From Anaerolineae bacterium CG2_30_64_16 (GTDB lineage: Bacteria; Chloroflexota; Anaerolineae; CG2-30-64-16), in assembly GCA_001871755.1 (NCBI GenBank), contig MNXL01000335.1, positions 1-5,451 on the forward strand: DNA of 5,451 nt, written 5' to 3'. Below are positions 5,132 through 5,451 of the stretch, piece after piece (position 1 is the first letter of the stretch; each line of letters opens with the position of its first letter). A program made the translations under genes and the position numbers. Under the pieces are notes generated by a model. The model searched no databases. It worked only from the letters and a program-made list of their open reading frames with translations, and was not told where the DNA came from.

Positions 5132-5394
5132 GCGATCCAGATTCAAGGTGGCGCTTCTCACGCTTTCGACCTGGCGCCTGCGTTTCGGTATCTCGACCAT
5201 GACGTCTTCCAGGAAGACGATGGCGACTGGTATCTCTCGGTGTACAGCAGGCCGTCTGTCCTGAAAATGCACAGCGAATGGGGAAAACAACGAATCCCTT
5301 GCTGTGGCCGGTCTCCGACCGAGCCACCGTTTTCATCCACCGTGGCGACGAGCGCGGCATGAGAAACTGTCCTGAAAATCGCCGCCGGGTGGGT
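5132..5394. other. Stretch without a supported gene
   Basis: Several frames are open here on both strands, as is common in GC-rich DNA, but none has a start with a ribosome site or a recognisable product. A 13-nt direct repeat, CTGTCCTGAAAAT, occurs at 5256-5268 and again at 5367-5379. The plus-strand frame 5060-5359 is free of stops but has no usable start codon. It could be the debris of a decayed gene. No RNA gene or mobile element is recognised. Confidence 0.5.
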
Positions 5395-5395
5395 T

Positions 5396-5451
5396 CGTAG
5401 TAACGACTTCAGTCGTTCGTCTGCCACAGGACGACTAAAGTCGTCACTACG
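5396..5451. repeat. Paired-hairpin inverted repeat (REP/MITE-like), reaching the window edge
   Basis: Two 21-nt arms, 5396-5416 and 5431-5451, are inverted copies of each other with two mismatches, around a 14-nt loop. Each arm also contains its own small palindrome: ACGACT-TC-AGTCGT (5403-5416) and ACGACT-AA-AGTCGT (5431-5444). The element can fold as one long hairpin or two short ones, like the doublets formed by REP-type repeats. It lies in intergenic DNA and may extend past the window. No transposase is visible here. Its mobility and copy number are unknown. Confidence 0.8.

Noticed and set aside
5084..5290. 68-codon minus-strand ORF whose stop overlaps the ATG at 5087 (ATGA)
   Set aside because: The overlap looks like coupling, but the promoter at 5103-5131 lies inside this ORF, no ribosome site precedes its start, and the ATG at 5087 is not the favoured antitoxin start.
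5060..5359. Stop-free plus-strand frame with fairly protein-like content (for example FQEDDGDWYLSVYSRPSV)
   Set aside because: It has no ATG, GTG or TTG start in a useful place and overlaps the antitoxin promoter. It may be decayed gene debris, but that cannot be supported from this window.
5058..5360. N-terminal extension of the antitoxin frame to give about 206 residues
   Set aside because: The extension crosses the promoter, has arginine/serine-rich content without pattern, and the ATG at 5057 has the better ribosome site.

Overview
The window is GC-rich bacterial DNA. Every supported gene lies on the minus strand, so reading runs from right to left. The style suggests an environmental genome, possibly a Chloroflexota-like (Anaerolineae-type) bacterium. 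That is inference from the GC-rich codon use, the short-unit tandem arrays inside coding sequence, the PIN-type toxin-antitoxin module and a paired-hairpin intergenic repeat. No marker gene fixes the lineage.

Right part (5451 to 4455): a repeat of two small hairpins at the window edge (5396-5451), then about 260 bases with no supported gene, then a sigma-70-like promoter (5103-5131). It drives a compact cluster: a 105-residue antitoxin-like protein with a coiled-coil start (4740-5057), a PIN-domain (VapC-like) toxin that has lost its middle (4459-4734), and priA. The gaps are 5 and 4 nt, so the three probably share one transcript.

Centre (4454 to 1471): priA, the primosomal replication-restart helicase, in two frames. 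The N-terminal DNA-binding part (3000-4454) and the helicase part (1471-3276) meet inside a compound tandem array (3077-3259) of sixteen 7-nt and eight 8-nt units. The helicase frame is displaced, but one added heptamer or one lost octamer would join the halves. A second, smaller array of the same design (3679-3757) lies in frame in the winged-helix region. Either the gene is broken or copy-number switchable, or the array was mis-assembled. This is the most interesting part of the window.

Left part (1470 to 1): a near-consensus promoter (1295-1323), an unrecognised seven-helix membrane protein (524-1243), an intergenic stretch with a strong palindrome and a short remnant of 7-nt repeats, and the first 117 residues of a membrane-anchored TlpA/ResA-like thioredoxin (1-352), cut by the window edge. 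The membrane protein and the thioredoxin may share a transcript; the 171-nt gap leaves this open.
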